64,000 nucleotides of DNA. Origin: Bacteroidales bacterium. GTDB taxonomy: Bacteria; Bacteroidota; Bacteroidia; Bacteroidales; Marinilabiliaceae. Shown piece after piece: positions 17,780 through 26,611 of the stretch. The notes under the pieces were generated by a model. It did no database searches. It worked only from the letters and a program-made list of their open reading frames with translations, and was not told where the DNA came from. The stretch covers positions 29,159-93,158 of the forward strand of contig JAFYCM010000042.1 in the NCBI GenBank assembly GCA_017539645.1, written 5' to 3'. Numbering within the stretch: position 1 is the stretch's first letter; the number at the start of each line of letters is the position of its first letter. The position numbers were made by a program, and so were the translations under genes.

Positions 17780-18850
17780 ATGAAACGTCTTTCCACTCTT
17801 GCTATCATTCTTTGTGCAACAGTTTTGCAAGCGCAAGCATCTGTAGTAGTCGCTAAAACCGACACAAGCATAACATTCGTTGTGGACGAGGATTTGCCTG
17901 CACCACAGGAAAAATATTACGACTCAAGCAGACAAGATGTCTTGTACTATTGCTGCGTTAGTGCTTATGCCGACCATCATCCACTCGTGTTGTCGCCCGA
18001 CATGATATGGATTACCATTTGTCAAGGTTTTTCTAAGTATGTAAATGCACATGCTGAGGAGTTGCGCAGCCGTTTCGTCGAACATGAAGGGAAAGCGACG
18101 TTGAAAATAGAATTGAAAGAGCAATTGAATCCCAAACAATATAATTGGGCGGCAATGGTCGACACTTTTTCTACAATGATTAAGCGCAACACAAAAAACG
18201 GCATTGCCGATATTATAACTGCCGATTTCTCAACCACCACAAAAAACGCGCGAATAGCATCAGAAGCCACGTTGATGGATTGCGTGAAAGCGTATTTCGA
18301 TTATGAACTATTCTATGCGGCCTGTGGAATTCCAAGCATAACACTACAAGGCACAGCTGACGATTGGAGACATCTACTTGAGAAGGCAAAGCAATTGGCA
18401 AAATTCGGAATGGAAGATTGGATAGACGAGTTAGAACCCATACTTACGCAATTTATCAAGGCAGCAGAAGGCAAACCCAAGCAACGTTTCTGGAAGAGCA
18501 TAGTTAGAAAATGGGAAACTGACGAATGGCGCGGTCCAAGTTGCGCTCGATTTGGTTCGAGACCAACAGAGGTTAATGGCTGGATATTGAAATTCTTTCC
18601 AGATAAGAATGGGAAAACCATCAAACATCAAGCTTGGACTTTGTCAGTATCACCAAGCCAAGTTTGCGTACCTATAAAATACGTAGAAATTTTGCTAAAC
18701 GGCGTAGTGAATGAGTATGATTATGAGCTCATTGCAGGCATAATCGATGTAGATGCCGATGTCGCAACAGGAACCTTTACGCCACAAATAGGTTGGTATG
18801 TCCGCGAAAAAGAGGAAGAGACTTTGAATGATTTCGGCCAGCCATTGTAG
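17780..18850 (+). CDS. Secreted DUF4419 protein
   Basis: About 356 residues from the ATG at 17780, chosen because it begins a proper signal peptide (MKRLSTLAIILCATVLQAQA); an ATG at 17735 would add 15 residues without a signal function. The body matches DUF4419 in my reading: HPLVLSPDMIWITICQGFSKYVN, the segment ASEATLMDCVKAYFDY-ELFYAACGIPSITLQGT, and DDWRHLLEKAKQLAKF followed by W-x-D-x-L-x-PIL. The family occurs in fungi and Bacteroidetes and has no proven activity. It lies between the decayed and the intact copy of the GH29 upstream region, so it may have arrived with the duplication. Confidence 0.75.
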   Translation: MKRLSTLAIILCATVLQAQASVVVAKTDTSITFVVDEDLPAPQEKYYDSSRQDVLYYCCVSAYADHHPLVLSPDMIWITICQGFSKYVNAHAEELRSRFVEHEGKATLKIELKEQLNPKQYNWAAMVDTFSTMIKRNTKNGIADIITADFSTTTKNARIASEATLMDCVKAYFDYELFYAACGIPSITLQGTADDWRHLLEKAKQLAKFGMEDWIDELEPILTQFIKAAEGKPKQRFWKSIVRKWETDEWRGPSCARFGSRPTEVNGWILKFFPDKNGKTIKHQAWTLSVSPSQVCVPIKYVEILLNGVVNEYDYELIAGIIDVDADVATGTFTPQIGWYVREKEEETLNDFGQPL

Positions 18851-18895
18851 ATAAAGTATTGAACCTCATCTTACGCGAAGGGTGGCGAGCGGCAG

Positions 18896-19021
18896 AAAAA
18901 AAGTTGCATCGGAAGTCCATTTTAGTCTAATTTGCGTCTCATAAATAAGTATGACATATATGAATAGACTACTAACAACCATTGCCATTCTAACCATAAC
19001 GGCGACTGCCAACGCACAGCT
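18896..19021 (+). promoter_or_regulatory. Promoter/leader of the fucosidase gene, duplicated at 17549
   Basis: Contains a TTG at 18904-18906 and TAATTTG about 20 bp on (18928-18934), close to the Bacteroidetes -33/-7 pattern (TTTG and TAnnTTTG). The same bases are kept in the upstream duplicate, so the promoter was copied too. Confidence 0.45.
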
Positions 19022-20717
19022 GAAGGCGGGCAAAGAGCTACCAGCCGTTCCTACTATTCCCGAAGTAGATAGCCCAAAACCTATAGCCAGTGTTCCGTTG
19101 GCCGACGTGAATACATTCAAAGACATTCAGCTCGACATACCTATATGCGACGGACCTTTCCGACCGTCGTGGGAGAGCATCGAGCAAAACTACCCCGGCA
19201 CGCCTGAATGGCTGCGCGAAGCAAAATTTGGCATTTGGGTACACTTCGGACCTCAGTCGGCAGGCGAAAGTGGCGACTGGTATGCGCGTAATCTCTATAA
19301 AGAGGATCATCATGCATATAAAAACCACGTGAATCGCTACGGACACCCATCAGAAGTGGGCTACAAAGAGGTTTTGCGCGACTGGAAACCCGACAAACTC
19401 GACCCAGAATACCTGACGAAACTCTATTTGAAGGCTGGTGCGCGTTTCTTACTCATTCAAGGTGTTCATCACGATAACTACGACTTATGGAATTCACAAT
19501 ATCAGCCTTGGAACTCGGTGAACATTGGTCCGAAGCGCGACTTCTTGCGCGAATGGGCCGACGCTTGCCATAAATATGGGATGCGCTATGGCGTAACATT
19601 CCATCACGAATACACATGGTGGTGGTGGCAAACAGCTTTTGGCGCCGACAAGAGTGGCGACAAGGCTGGCATTCCCTACGATGGTCATTTAACATTGGCC
19701 GATGGCAAAGACAAATGGTGGGAAGGTTACGACCCACGCTTGCTCTACGGCATAGATTTGCGTGAATATGAAGACGTTGATGAAAAGGCACATACGCCAT
19801 GGTCGCCACCAAAAGACGGAATTATCTGGCAGCACCTCGACTATGCCAAATGGTATGCAACGCAATGGACGCTACGCATGATGGACGTCACGGCAAACTA
19901 TGAGCCCGATTTTATTTATACTGATGGCACAATGGAAGGTCCGTTCTGCGGCAATGGCACAGGCACATTCTACAAATGCAACGCAATGCCTTTGGTGATG
20001 GCCGACTTCTACAACCGCACATTGAAGCAGCGCGGCGAGGTGAACACATTCAGCATAGTTAAGTTCCGCCACCCGACCAATGGCACCGTAAATACCGAAG
20101 AATTTGGTTGGCCCGACAGCATCAACACAGCTCAACCGTGGATGCGCGAAGGCCCTGTTGGCGACTGGTTCTACGCGCCGGGGTTCGTCTACGATTCGGG
20201 CAGCGTGATTCGCTATATTATAGAGAGCATCTGTCGCGACGGTTGCGCAGCTCTGAACATACCTATGCTTCCAGATGGCAGTATTGATGCGGCTTGCGAG
20301 CGTATGCTCGAAGAGGTCGGAAGTTGGATGGAAGTCAATGGTGAGGCAGTATACGGCAGCAAAGCTTGGACTACTTATGGCGAAGGTCAGCTCGACAAAG
20401 ATGGACATCTGCGCAAATTGCCAGGCCACGCATTAGGCAAACACCACGCCGAATTTCCATTCACAGCGCAAGACATTCGTTTCACCGTGGGCAAAAACGG
20501 CAACCTCTACGCCTTCTGCATGAAGTCGCCCGAAGCCAACCAAACCATCACCATAAAGACGATGGGCAAGAGCGCCGGCAATATTGCTAAAATCAAAAAA
20601 GTGTCGCTGCTCGGCTACAACGGCAAACTAAAATGGCGACAAACGGCTGATGCTCTTGAAATTACCGCACCAACGATGATACCTTTTGCTACTTGCGTGG
20701 TTTTTAGAGTAGAATAA
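18951..20717 (+). CDS. Secreted GH29 alpha-L-fucosidase
   Basis: A 588-residue exo-glycosidase releasing alpha-linked L-fucose from host or plant glycans. The signal peptide begins at the second ATG (18960: MNRLLTTIAILTITATANAQ), so translation may start there. GH29 features: AKFGIWVHFGPQSAGESGDWYAR (about 84-105), GARFLLIQGVHHDNYDLW (the HHD/F triad that binds fucose), FHHEYTWWWW, and PDFIYTDG with Asp at about 325 as the likely nucleophile. A C-terminal beta domain follows. Mature enzymes act in the periplasm or outside. No SusCD pair is near. Confidence 0.9.
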   Translation: MTYMNRLLTTIAILTITATANAQLKAGKELPAVPTIPEVDSPKPIASVPLADVNTFKDIQLDIPICDGPFRPSWESIEQNYPGTPEWLREAKFGIWVHFGPQSAGESGDWYARNLYKEDHHAYKNHVNRYGHPSEVGYKEVLRDWKPDKLDPEYLTKLYLKAGARFLLIQGVHHDNYDLWNSQYQPWNSVNIGPKRDFLREWADACHKYGMRYGVTFHHEYTWWWWQTAFGADKSGDKAGIPYDGHLTLADGKDKWWEGYDPRLLYGIDLREYEDVDEKAHTPWSPPKDGIIWQHLDYAKWYATQWTLRMMDVTANYEPDFIYTDGTMEGPFCGNGTGTFYKCNAMPLVMADFYNRTLKQRGEVNTFSIVKFRHPTNGTVNTEEFGWPDSINTAQPWMREGPVGDWFYAPGFVYDSGSVIRYIIESICRDGCAALNIPMLPDGSIDAACERMLEEVGSWMEVNGEAVYGSKAWTTYGEGQLDKDGHLRKLPGHALGKHHAEFPFTAQDIRFTVGKNGNLYAFCMKSPEANQTITIKTMGKSAGNIAKIKKVSLLGYNGKLKWRQTADALEITAPTMIPFATCVVFRVE

Positions 20718-20729
20718 GATTCACGAGGA

Positions 20730-20760
20730 AGATTTGCAACTTAATTGCAAATCTTCTTTC
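20730..20760 (+). terminator. Terminator of the fucosidase gene
   Basis: AGATTTGCAA (20730-20739) pairs exactly with TTGCAAATCT (20745-20754) over a five-base loop, followed by TCTTTC. A TATTTTTG box (TAnnTTTG, 20762-20769) follows at once and may serve the next gene. Confidence 0.7.
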
Positions 20761-20777
20761 GTATTTTTGCTGTCGAT

Positions 20778-21146
20778 ATGAGACAAGTGAGGCGCATATT
20801 ATTATCCGTGTTGATGCTAATGGCTTTTATGGTCACGAGCCACGGCGTGGATATGGTTAGATGCAGTTGCACGGGAGCTGTGAATGTTGTGCCGTGCGGC
20901 GTTGCTGTCGACGATGAGGCTTGTCCGCCTGATGACGATTGCCACACGTTGATGCATTTCGACCTCTCGCCGTCTGATATTGTCTGCACTTACTCATTTG
21001 TAGCTATGCCGTGTATGTTGGCATTGCCGCAAATTCTATCCAAGAGTGTTTCGCTCATAAGTAATAAAAATGCGGATTATCACGATGTTGTAATATGCAG
21101 TCCGCCACGCAGTTATCTCTCATTCATACGCATACTGATTATTTGA
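20778..21146 (+). CDS. Small Cys-rich exported protein next to the TonB receptor
   Basis: About 122 residues from the ATG at 20778, chosen because a signal peptide or anchor follows (RRILLSVLMLMAFMVTSHG). The exported part has a CSC pair, CPPDDDCH and further cysteines (CTYSFVAMPC). Small proteins of this kind stand next to TonB receptor plus HMA-domain genes in Bacteroidetes (some are named HYC_CC_PP), and I suspect this is one. The Cys/His pattern suggests metal handling; function is not established. Confidence 0.55.
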   Translation: MRQVRRILLSVLMLMAFMVTSHGVDMVRCSCTGAVNVVPCGVAVDDEACPPDDDCHTLMHFDLSPSDIVCTYSFVAMPCMLALPQILSKSVSLISNKNADYHDVVICSPPRSYLSFIRILII

Positions 21147-21224
21147 ACCTTTCTGCCTCCGACGATGGCAGCTTGCTTCGTCATTCCCATAAGCAAGAAA
21201 TAAATTTCAATAATCAGTAAATCA

Positions 21225-23243
21225 ATGAAATACATAATAATATTATTATGCTCAGTTGCGTCGGTTGAATTATTGGCGCAAGTGCAGCAGCCTCACATAT
21301 TCAAAGCCGACACCATCATCGAGCAAGAGCTTGACGAGATGCAAGTTACGGCTCGCAAGGCTGGAACAAAACGCCTTATTGGTGCCGAAAATGGCATTCA
21401 GATAAATAGAGAAGAACTCTTCAAAGCAGCGTGCTGCAATTTGGGCGAGAGTTTCACCACAAACCCATCGGTCGACGTTAGTTATAGCGATGCAGCCACA
21501 GGCGCTAAGCAGATAAAACTATTGGGGTTGAGTGGAACTTACGTGCAGATGCTCACAGAAAACATGCCCAACTTTCGCGGCGTGGCTGCTCCGTATGCAC
21601 TCGACTATGTACCAGGTCCGTGGCTTAGCGGCATTCAGGTGTCGAAGGGTAGCTAGTCGGTGCGCAATGGCTATGAGAGCATTACGGGACAGATTGACGT
21701 TGAATACTTGAAGCCCGACGACGAAGAAGGCCTGACAATAAACGTTTATGGCAATAGCAAAAGCCGCATAGAAGCTAATGCCGATGGCAACATACATATA
21801 GGTAAAATTGGCACGGAGATTCTCGCTCATTATCAGAATGATTTGGGTAACCATGATGAAAATAACGATGGTTTTCTCGACCAACCCAATGTGCGCCAAT
21901 ACAACGTGCAAAACCGATGGCACGGCAGCGTTGGCAACTACATCATGCATGCAGGTGTTGGCTATGTGAAAGAGAATCGCGATGGCGGACAAAACTCCCA
22001 CACTGCGCACCATGTGACGAATCCGTTCACTATTGCGCTTGCTACCGACCGCATCGAGGGTTATATGAAACACGCTTTCATTATCGACCGCGAACATGGC
22101 ACAAACATCGCTTTGCTCGGCAACGCATCGCTGCACAAACTCGATGCTACATTGGGCAAAAAACTCTACAATGCCGATGAGCGCAATATATATGCACAAC
22201 TGCTTTTTGAAACTGATTTCGATTCGCCCAACGATGCCGAACACAAGATAGCCACGGGTCTGTCGCTCAACTACGACGACATAGCTCAAAACTTACAAAA
22301 TGCCAACCTCATAGCTAATGATGAACGCGAAACTACGAGTGGAGCATACGCACAATATACCTACAATTACCACGGCAAACTGACTCTTATGGCAGGCGTG
22401 CGTGTCGACCATAGTTCGCAGTATGGCACTTTCGTAACACCGCGTTTTCACGTCAAATTTGTGCCTGGACAAATAGCTACAGTGCGCATTTCGGCAGGCA
22501 AAGGCTATCGCACGGCGCACGCGTTGGCAGAGAATAACAATCTGCTTGCAAGTGGTCGTCAGCTGATTATCGACGATTTGGAGCAAGAACAGGCGTGGAA
22601 CTACGGCATTAGTAGTTCGTTCTACATACCTATATTCAATAAGACGCTGAAACTCAACACCGAATATTATCGCACGCAGTTCAAATCGCAAACCGTCATC
22701 GACTACGACACCGACCCCACGCAGCTACATATAGCCAACCTCGATGGACGTTCGTATTCCAACACGTTTCAAGTCGACGCTTCGTATAACGTGGTTGGCG
22801 GATTGGAACTTACGGCAGCCTATCGCATCAACGACGTGAAGTGTACGTATGCCGGAAGTCTTCGTCAGAAACCACTTACAAGTCTCTACAAAGCCTTAGC
22901 CACGCTTAGCTACAAGACGCCGCTCGGATTGTGGCAAGCCGATGCTACACTTCAGCTCAACGGAGGCGGACGATTGCCACGTTCGTACACACGCCCCGAC
23001 GGCAGCGAAGCGTGGGAGAGCAATTTCGGTAGTTATGAGCAACTATCTGCTCAAGTGACGCGTTGGTTCCGCCATTTTTCTATCTACATAGGTGGCGAAA
23101 ACCTGACCAATTTCCGCCAAAAGCAGACCATCATCGACGCCGAAAATCCGTGGAGTTCAACTTTTGAGCCTACTATGGTTTGGGGACCAGTGCACGGCGC
23201 TACGTTCTACGCCGGTGTGAGAGTGAATATTGGAAGATTGTAA
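21225..23243 (+). pseudogene. TonB-dependent receptor with an internal amber codon
   Basis: One frame of about 672 codons encodes an outer-membrane receptor with signal peptide, plug domain (AAC-CNLGESFTTNPSVDV...KQIKLLGLSGTYVQ) and barrel ending in VRVNIGRL, but a TAG at 21654-21656 interrupts it. The bases around it read VSKGS-stop-SVRNGYESITGQIDVE; relatives have a Ser/Thr/Ala at this place, so a single change (for example TCG to TAG) explains it. TAG is used as a normal stop elsewhere here, so recoding is unlikely. No carboxypeptidase-like N-domain precedes the plug. With the HMA protein after it, copper or another metal complex is the likely cargo. A sequencing error is possible. Confidence 0.75.
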
Positions 23244-23266
23244 TTTTGTAATAAATATTTATCACG

Positions 23267-23578
23267 ATGAAAAAGAGAATATTTACAACACTGCTGACCG
23301 TGTTGGTTGCCGCAGTAAGTTATGCCAAAGACATAAAAACGGTAGTTGTAACCACCACACCGCAGATGCACTGCGAGAGTTGCGAAAACAAGATAAAAGG
23401 CAACCTCCGCTTCGAACGCGGTGTGAAAAAGATAGAGACAAACATCGACAACCAAACCGTAACCATCACTTACGATGCCGACAAAACCACGGTGCAAAAA
23501 CTCATCGAAGGCTTTGCAAAATTTGGCTACACCGCCAAAGAGGTGAAGAAGAACGAGAGCGAAACCGAGAAAAAATAA
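23267..23578 (+). CDS. Exported heavy-metal-associated (HMA) domain protein
   Basis: A 103-residue protein with a signal peptide (ends SYAKD, about residue 20) and one ferredoxin-like HMA domain: PQMHCESCENKIKGNL carries the MxCxxC metal site at about residues 34-39, and YDADKTTVQKLIEGFAKFGYTAKEV is the standard second half. Such domains bind Cu(I) or similar soft ions. It begins 24 bp after the TonB receptor, so it may take metal from it in the periplasm. A charged Lys/Glu tail follows the domain. Confidence 0.85.
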   Translation: MKKRIFTTLLTVLVAAVSYAKDIKTVVVTTTPQMHCESCENKIKGNLRFERGVKKIETNIDNQTVTITYDADKTTVQKLIEGFAKFGYTAKEVKKNESETEKK

Positions 23579-23597
23579 CGCACGAAAAAAGGTTGCT

Positions 23598-23643
23598 CAC
23601 AGATAATACGGATTGAAAAAAATAAAAATCTGTATTATCTGTG
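23598..23643. repeat. 17-bp stem hairpin of the CACAGAT-type repeat
   Basis: CACAGATAATACGGATT pairs with AATCTGTATTATCTGTG (one G.T pair) over a 12-base A-rich loop. The same opening (CACAGATAACACTGATTATG) occurs at 39720-39739. It may also end transcription after the HMA gene, though no T-run follows. Confidence 0.6.
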
Positions 23644-23682
23644 CTTTCATGATTTAGAGTTACGTATAAATTTGTCATTGCT

Positions 23683-24636
23683 ATGATAGTATATGACGTC
23701 TTCGTAATTATAACGGCAATTCTGCAAATCACAGCCGCCGTTGTGGCCATAATGCTGATGAAGTACACGAAATTCAACATCTCGTGGGTGCTATTCAGCG
23801 TGGGTTTGGTATTCATATCTATACGCAGAGTAATAGATTTCGTAGGTCTCTTTTATCCCGATTTTGGTTTCGATTCGCCGGAATTCTACTCGTGGGGCGG
23901 CATCTTCGTATCGTTCTGCTTCGCCATAGGTATATTTATGCTCCGACGCATATTTAGGCTACAACGCGCCGCCGAAATCAAGTTGCGCGAATACGAAAAG
24001 AGACTTCTTCAGTCGGTCATACACGCAGAAGAGAACGAACGCCGCCGCTTTGCTTCGGAACTTCACGACGGTCTCGGTCCGCTGCTGTCGTCGGTGAAGA
24101 TGGGCGTTTCGGCAATTAGTGACGACATTCAAGACACAGAAATAAGAAAGAACCTCGAAGACGCTGTAAATGAAGCCATTACTACAACGCGCGAAATTTC
24201 CAACAACATATCGCCACATATATTGTCGAGCTTCGGCCTCGAGAGTGCGGTGAAGAGATTCGTGTCGAGCCTCACACTCAATAACTTAGAGCCAAAATTC
24301 GACCTCGACATATCTATAAAAAACAAACGCTATCCAGAAACCATTGAGATAGTGGCATATAGAGTGATTTGCGAATTGATAAACAACACCATACGCCACG
24401 CTCATGCACACAACGTGCAACTGGAGATAAAGGACGAAAACAACACTTTGCTAATAAACTATTCCGACGATGGAATTGGCTTCGACTTCAACAAAGCCTT
24501 GAAGTATTCTAAGCACGGAATGGGTTACTATAATATGAAATCGCGCGTTACATCGCTAAAAGGAACCATAGAATTTAGCAATGAAAACGGGCATGGAATG
24601 AAAGCATTTATAAAAATACCTACCTATGACTTCTGA
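23683..24636 (+). CDS. Sensor histidine kinase, NarL-system type
   Basis: A 317-residue kinase. Three or so membrane helices in residues 1-88 form the sensor part; no extracellular domain of note. The HisKA_3 dimerisation helix ENERRRFASELHDGLGPLLSSVK carries the phospho-acceptor His128; the ATPase domain shows the N box ELINNTIRHAHA and the G box DDGIGFDF, then GMGYYNMKSRV. It overlaps the response-regulator gene by 11 bp, so the two are a co-translated pair. The signal is unknown. Confidence 0.88.
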   Translation: MIVYDVFVIITAILQITAAVVAIMLMKYTKFNISWVLFSVGLVFISIRRVIDFVGLFYPDFGFDSPEFYSWGGIFVSFCFAIGIFMLRRIFRLQRAAEIKLREYEKRLLQSVIHAEENERRRFASELHDGLGPLLSSVKMGVSAISDDIQDTEIRKNLEDAVNEAITTTREISNNISPHILSSFGLESAVKRFVSSLTLNNLEPKFDLDISIKNKRYPETIEIVAYRVICELINNTIRHAHAHNVQLEIKDENNTLLINYSDDGIGFDFNKALKYSKHGMGYYNMKSRVTSLKGTIEFSNENGHGMKAFIKIPTYDF

Positions 24637-25261
24637 CAAGAATTTATCAGTATGGATTGTTGACGACCACCAACTTTTCCGCGTTGGTTTCCGCACGCTG
24701 CTCAACCGCATCAAAGGCGTGAAGGTAACCTTCGAAGCCGACAATGGCCAAGCATTTATCGATCAACTGAAAAACGAGCATCCTAACATCGTATTTCTCG
24801 ATATAGCTATGCCCGAACTAAATGGCATAACCGCCACTCAGCAAGCAATGCGCATATTCCCGAAGATCAACATCATTATTCTATCGATGTTCGGCGACAA
24901 GGAATACTACGATCAACTTGTAGATTTGGGCATAAAGGGTTTCTTGCTAAAGAGTTGTGATTTTCAGGAAGTTGTGCGCGCCATCGAAGCCGTTTCTACT
25001 GGCGATTTCTACTTCTCGAAGGAGCTTTTGGACCAACTGAGCAAAGCCAATAGCAAAGAAAACAACATATTCTCCGATCGCGAGAAAGAGATTTTGACCA
25101 AGATTTGCGAGGGTAAATCGAACCAAGAGATTGGTGATGAGCTATTTATAAGCAAACGCACCGTAGAGAAGCACCGCGCCAACCTGATGGTGAAGACGGG
25201 CTGCTCGAACACAGCTTCGCTTGTAGTTTATGCCGTGAAGACGGGTAAATACAAGGTTTAG
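24626..25261 (+). CDS. NarL/FixJ-family response regulator
   Basis: A 211-residue regulator: receiver domain (about 8-123) with acidic pocket VDD at 12-14, phospho-acceptor Asp59 in VFLDIAMP, and Lys near 109 (LLKS); then a LuxR-type helix-turn-helix (about 148-205) with LTKICEGKSNQEIGDELFISKRTVEKHRANLM. It acts as a DNA-binding output for the kinase encoded just upstream. Target genes cannot be told from this window. Confidence 0.9.
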   Translation: MTSDKNLSVWIVDDHQLFRVGFRTLLNRIKGVKVTFEADNGQAFIDQLKNEHPNIVFLDIAMPELNGITATQQAMRIFPKINIIILSMFGDKEYYDQLVDLGIKGFLLKSCDFQEVVRAIEAVSTGDFYFSKELLDQLSKANSKENNIFSDREKEILTKICEGKSNQEIGDELFISKRTVEKHRANLMVKTGCSNTASLVVYAVKTGKYKV

Positions 25262-25307
25262 CAAATAGAGAGTTGATGGGGAAATGCAGTGTGTAGCTAC
25301 GTAGAAA

Positions 25308-26468
25308 CTACATCTCTGCATACCCGAAAGCTCCGAAACTTCTATTCACACCCAACGCAGAAAGGCGGAAAAAGCCGCTAACTATCTTACCATTCTCTAT
25401 CACAAGCGGATGCTTTGCGCTCTCTGCACAGGCAAAGTTATTCCACTCATTTTCAGCACAATAACTACCGATCTGCCACCAAGCACACGTATTAGGCGCA
25501 AAGAATTTACTAACGCCAATATTTACATTGCCCATCGTCATACGTAGGTTGCACTCTACGCACGGGCGGAATTTCAGCGCGCCAGTTTCGTCGCGGAAGA
25601 GCATACTATCGAAGCCTAAATAGCCACGATATTTTTTATTTATACCGCTGTTTATTAGCGCATTAGCATGTACGTCGACTATTTGTTGAATGTAGTTCGA
25701 AAGCCATTCGGAAAGCGATTTGTCATATTGATGAATTAGTTCGCGACCAAAGCGGCCAGCCGAGTCGGAGGCGAAGACGTTATAGCCTAAGAATGAAACA
25801 GTTGCATCATCATCGATATAATATAGAAATGCCACGTCGCTTACTTTGCTAAGCAATGGCTCTACTACGAAAGCTCCATCTGCACGGAGGCGAGCAGCCG
25901 CCCAACGTTCATAATATTCGTGCTCAGGGAAAGAGTCGGTCTTCACAACTCCCCTACCCGACGAACTCCACAGACTCTTGACCACAAATTGCCCAGAAAA
26001 CATTTCTTGTGCTCTCGCGAAGTCGCCCATACTTCTAATTATCTGCGGATTAGCATTTACAAAAAAAGCGTCGTCTGATATGCAGTGACGCTCAATCTCA
26101 ACCGACGAAAGGCGCGAATGGAGCATACGCTGCGCATCACCAAAATCATTATCGACACCATACGTATGAAAAACACTCTTGCTACTTCCCCACGGCTGCA
26201 ACGTGTAATTGCCGCTGCGAAGCATCTGCCGCGCCTGCTCTTGCGACATAAATTGCGGCATCGGTGCGCTGAGTGTCGTAAGTACACTAACAAGTTCATC
26301 GTCAAGTGGTTCAGCGACAACAGCGTCACCTTGTTCGGCGGCAAACATAAGTAGCGACGCAAGCTCCGACTCGAAAACTTGCAAGCGCTTGGGCGGGCAA
26401 TAGCCAGCTAAGCCATTAGCAACAGCCATCTCGCACGTAGGATTGTAGACGAATATTCGGTTTGTCAT
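25308..26468 (-). CDS. ATP-grasp-like protein of unknown function
   Basis: About 386 residues from the ATG at 26468 (MTNRIFVYNPTCEMAVANG); a longer frame upstream has no conserved content. The middle looks like an ATP-grasp enzyme: FVVKSLWSSSGRGVVK is a typical glycine-rich nucleotide loop with Lys, and GYLGFDSMLFRD...FRPCVECNLRMTMGN fits the metal-binding acidic/Asn strand. ATP-grasp enzymes join a carboxylate to an amine or thiol. I do not recognise the subfamily. It is divergent from trkH and ends before a region with no terminator of note. Confidence 0.5.
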   Translation of the reverse strand: MTNRIFVYNPTCEMAVANGLAGYCPPKRLQVFESELASLLMFAAEQGDAVVAEPLDDELVSVLTTLSAPMPQFMSQEQARQMLRSGNYTLQPWGSSKSVFHTYGVDNDFGDAQRMLHSRLSSVEIERHCISDDAFFVNANPQIIRSMGDFARAQEMFSGQFVVKSLWSSSGRGVVKTDSFPEHEYYERWAAARLRADGAFVVEPLLSKVSDVAFLYYIDDDATVSFLGYNVFASDSAGRFGRELIHQYDKSLSEWLSNYIQQIVDVHANALINSGINKKYRGYLGFDSMLFRDETGALKFRPCVECNLRMTMGNVNIGVSKFFAPNTCAWWQIGSYCAENEWNNFACAESAKHPLVIENGKIVSGFFRLSALGVNRSFGAFGYAEM

Positions 26469-26585
26469 ACGTATAAATTCTGATGCAAAAATCACCAAAT
26501 TGAACGAAAATAAAACGAAGTCACAATCAATTAGTAAAAGTTTAGTTGTAGCGAATAACACAATCTATACTTACAAAACTTGCGC

Positions 26586-26593
26586 TATATTTG
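26586..26593 (+). promoter_or_regulatory. -7 promoter box for trkH
   Basis: TATATTTG fits TAnnTTTG exactly and ends 18 bp before the ATG at 26612. No clear -33 box is seen. Confidence 0.45.
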
Positions 26594-26611
26594 CCGCTCA
26601 TTTCTGAAAAG

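Noticed and set aside
21654-21656. TAG read as a recoded sense codon
   Set aside because: TAG ends several genes here normally (for example after the DUF4419 gene), so a nonsense change is the simpler reading.
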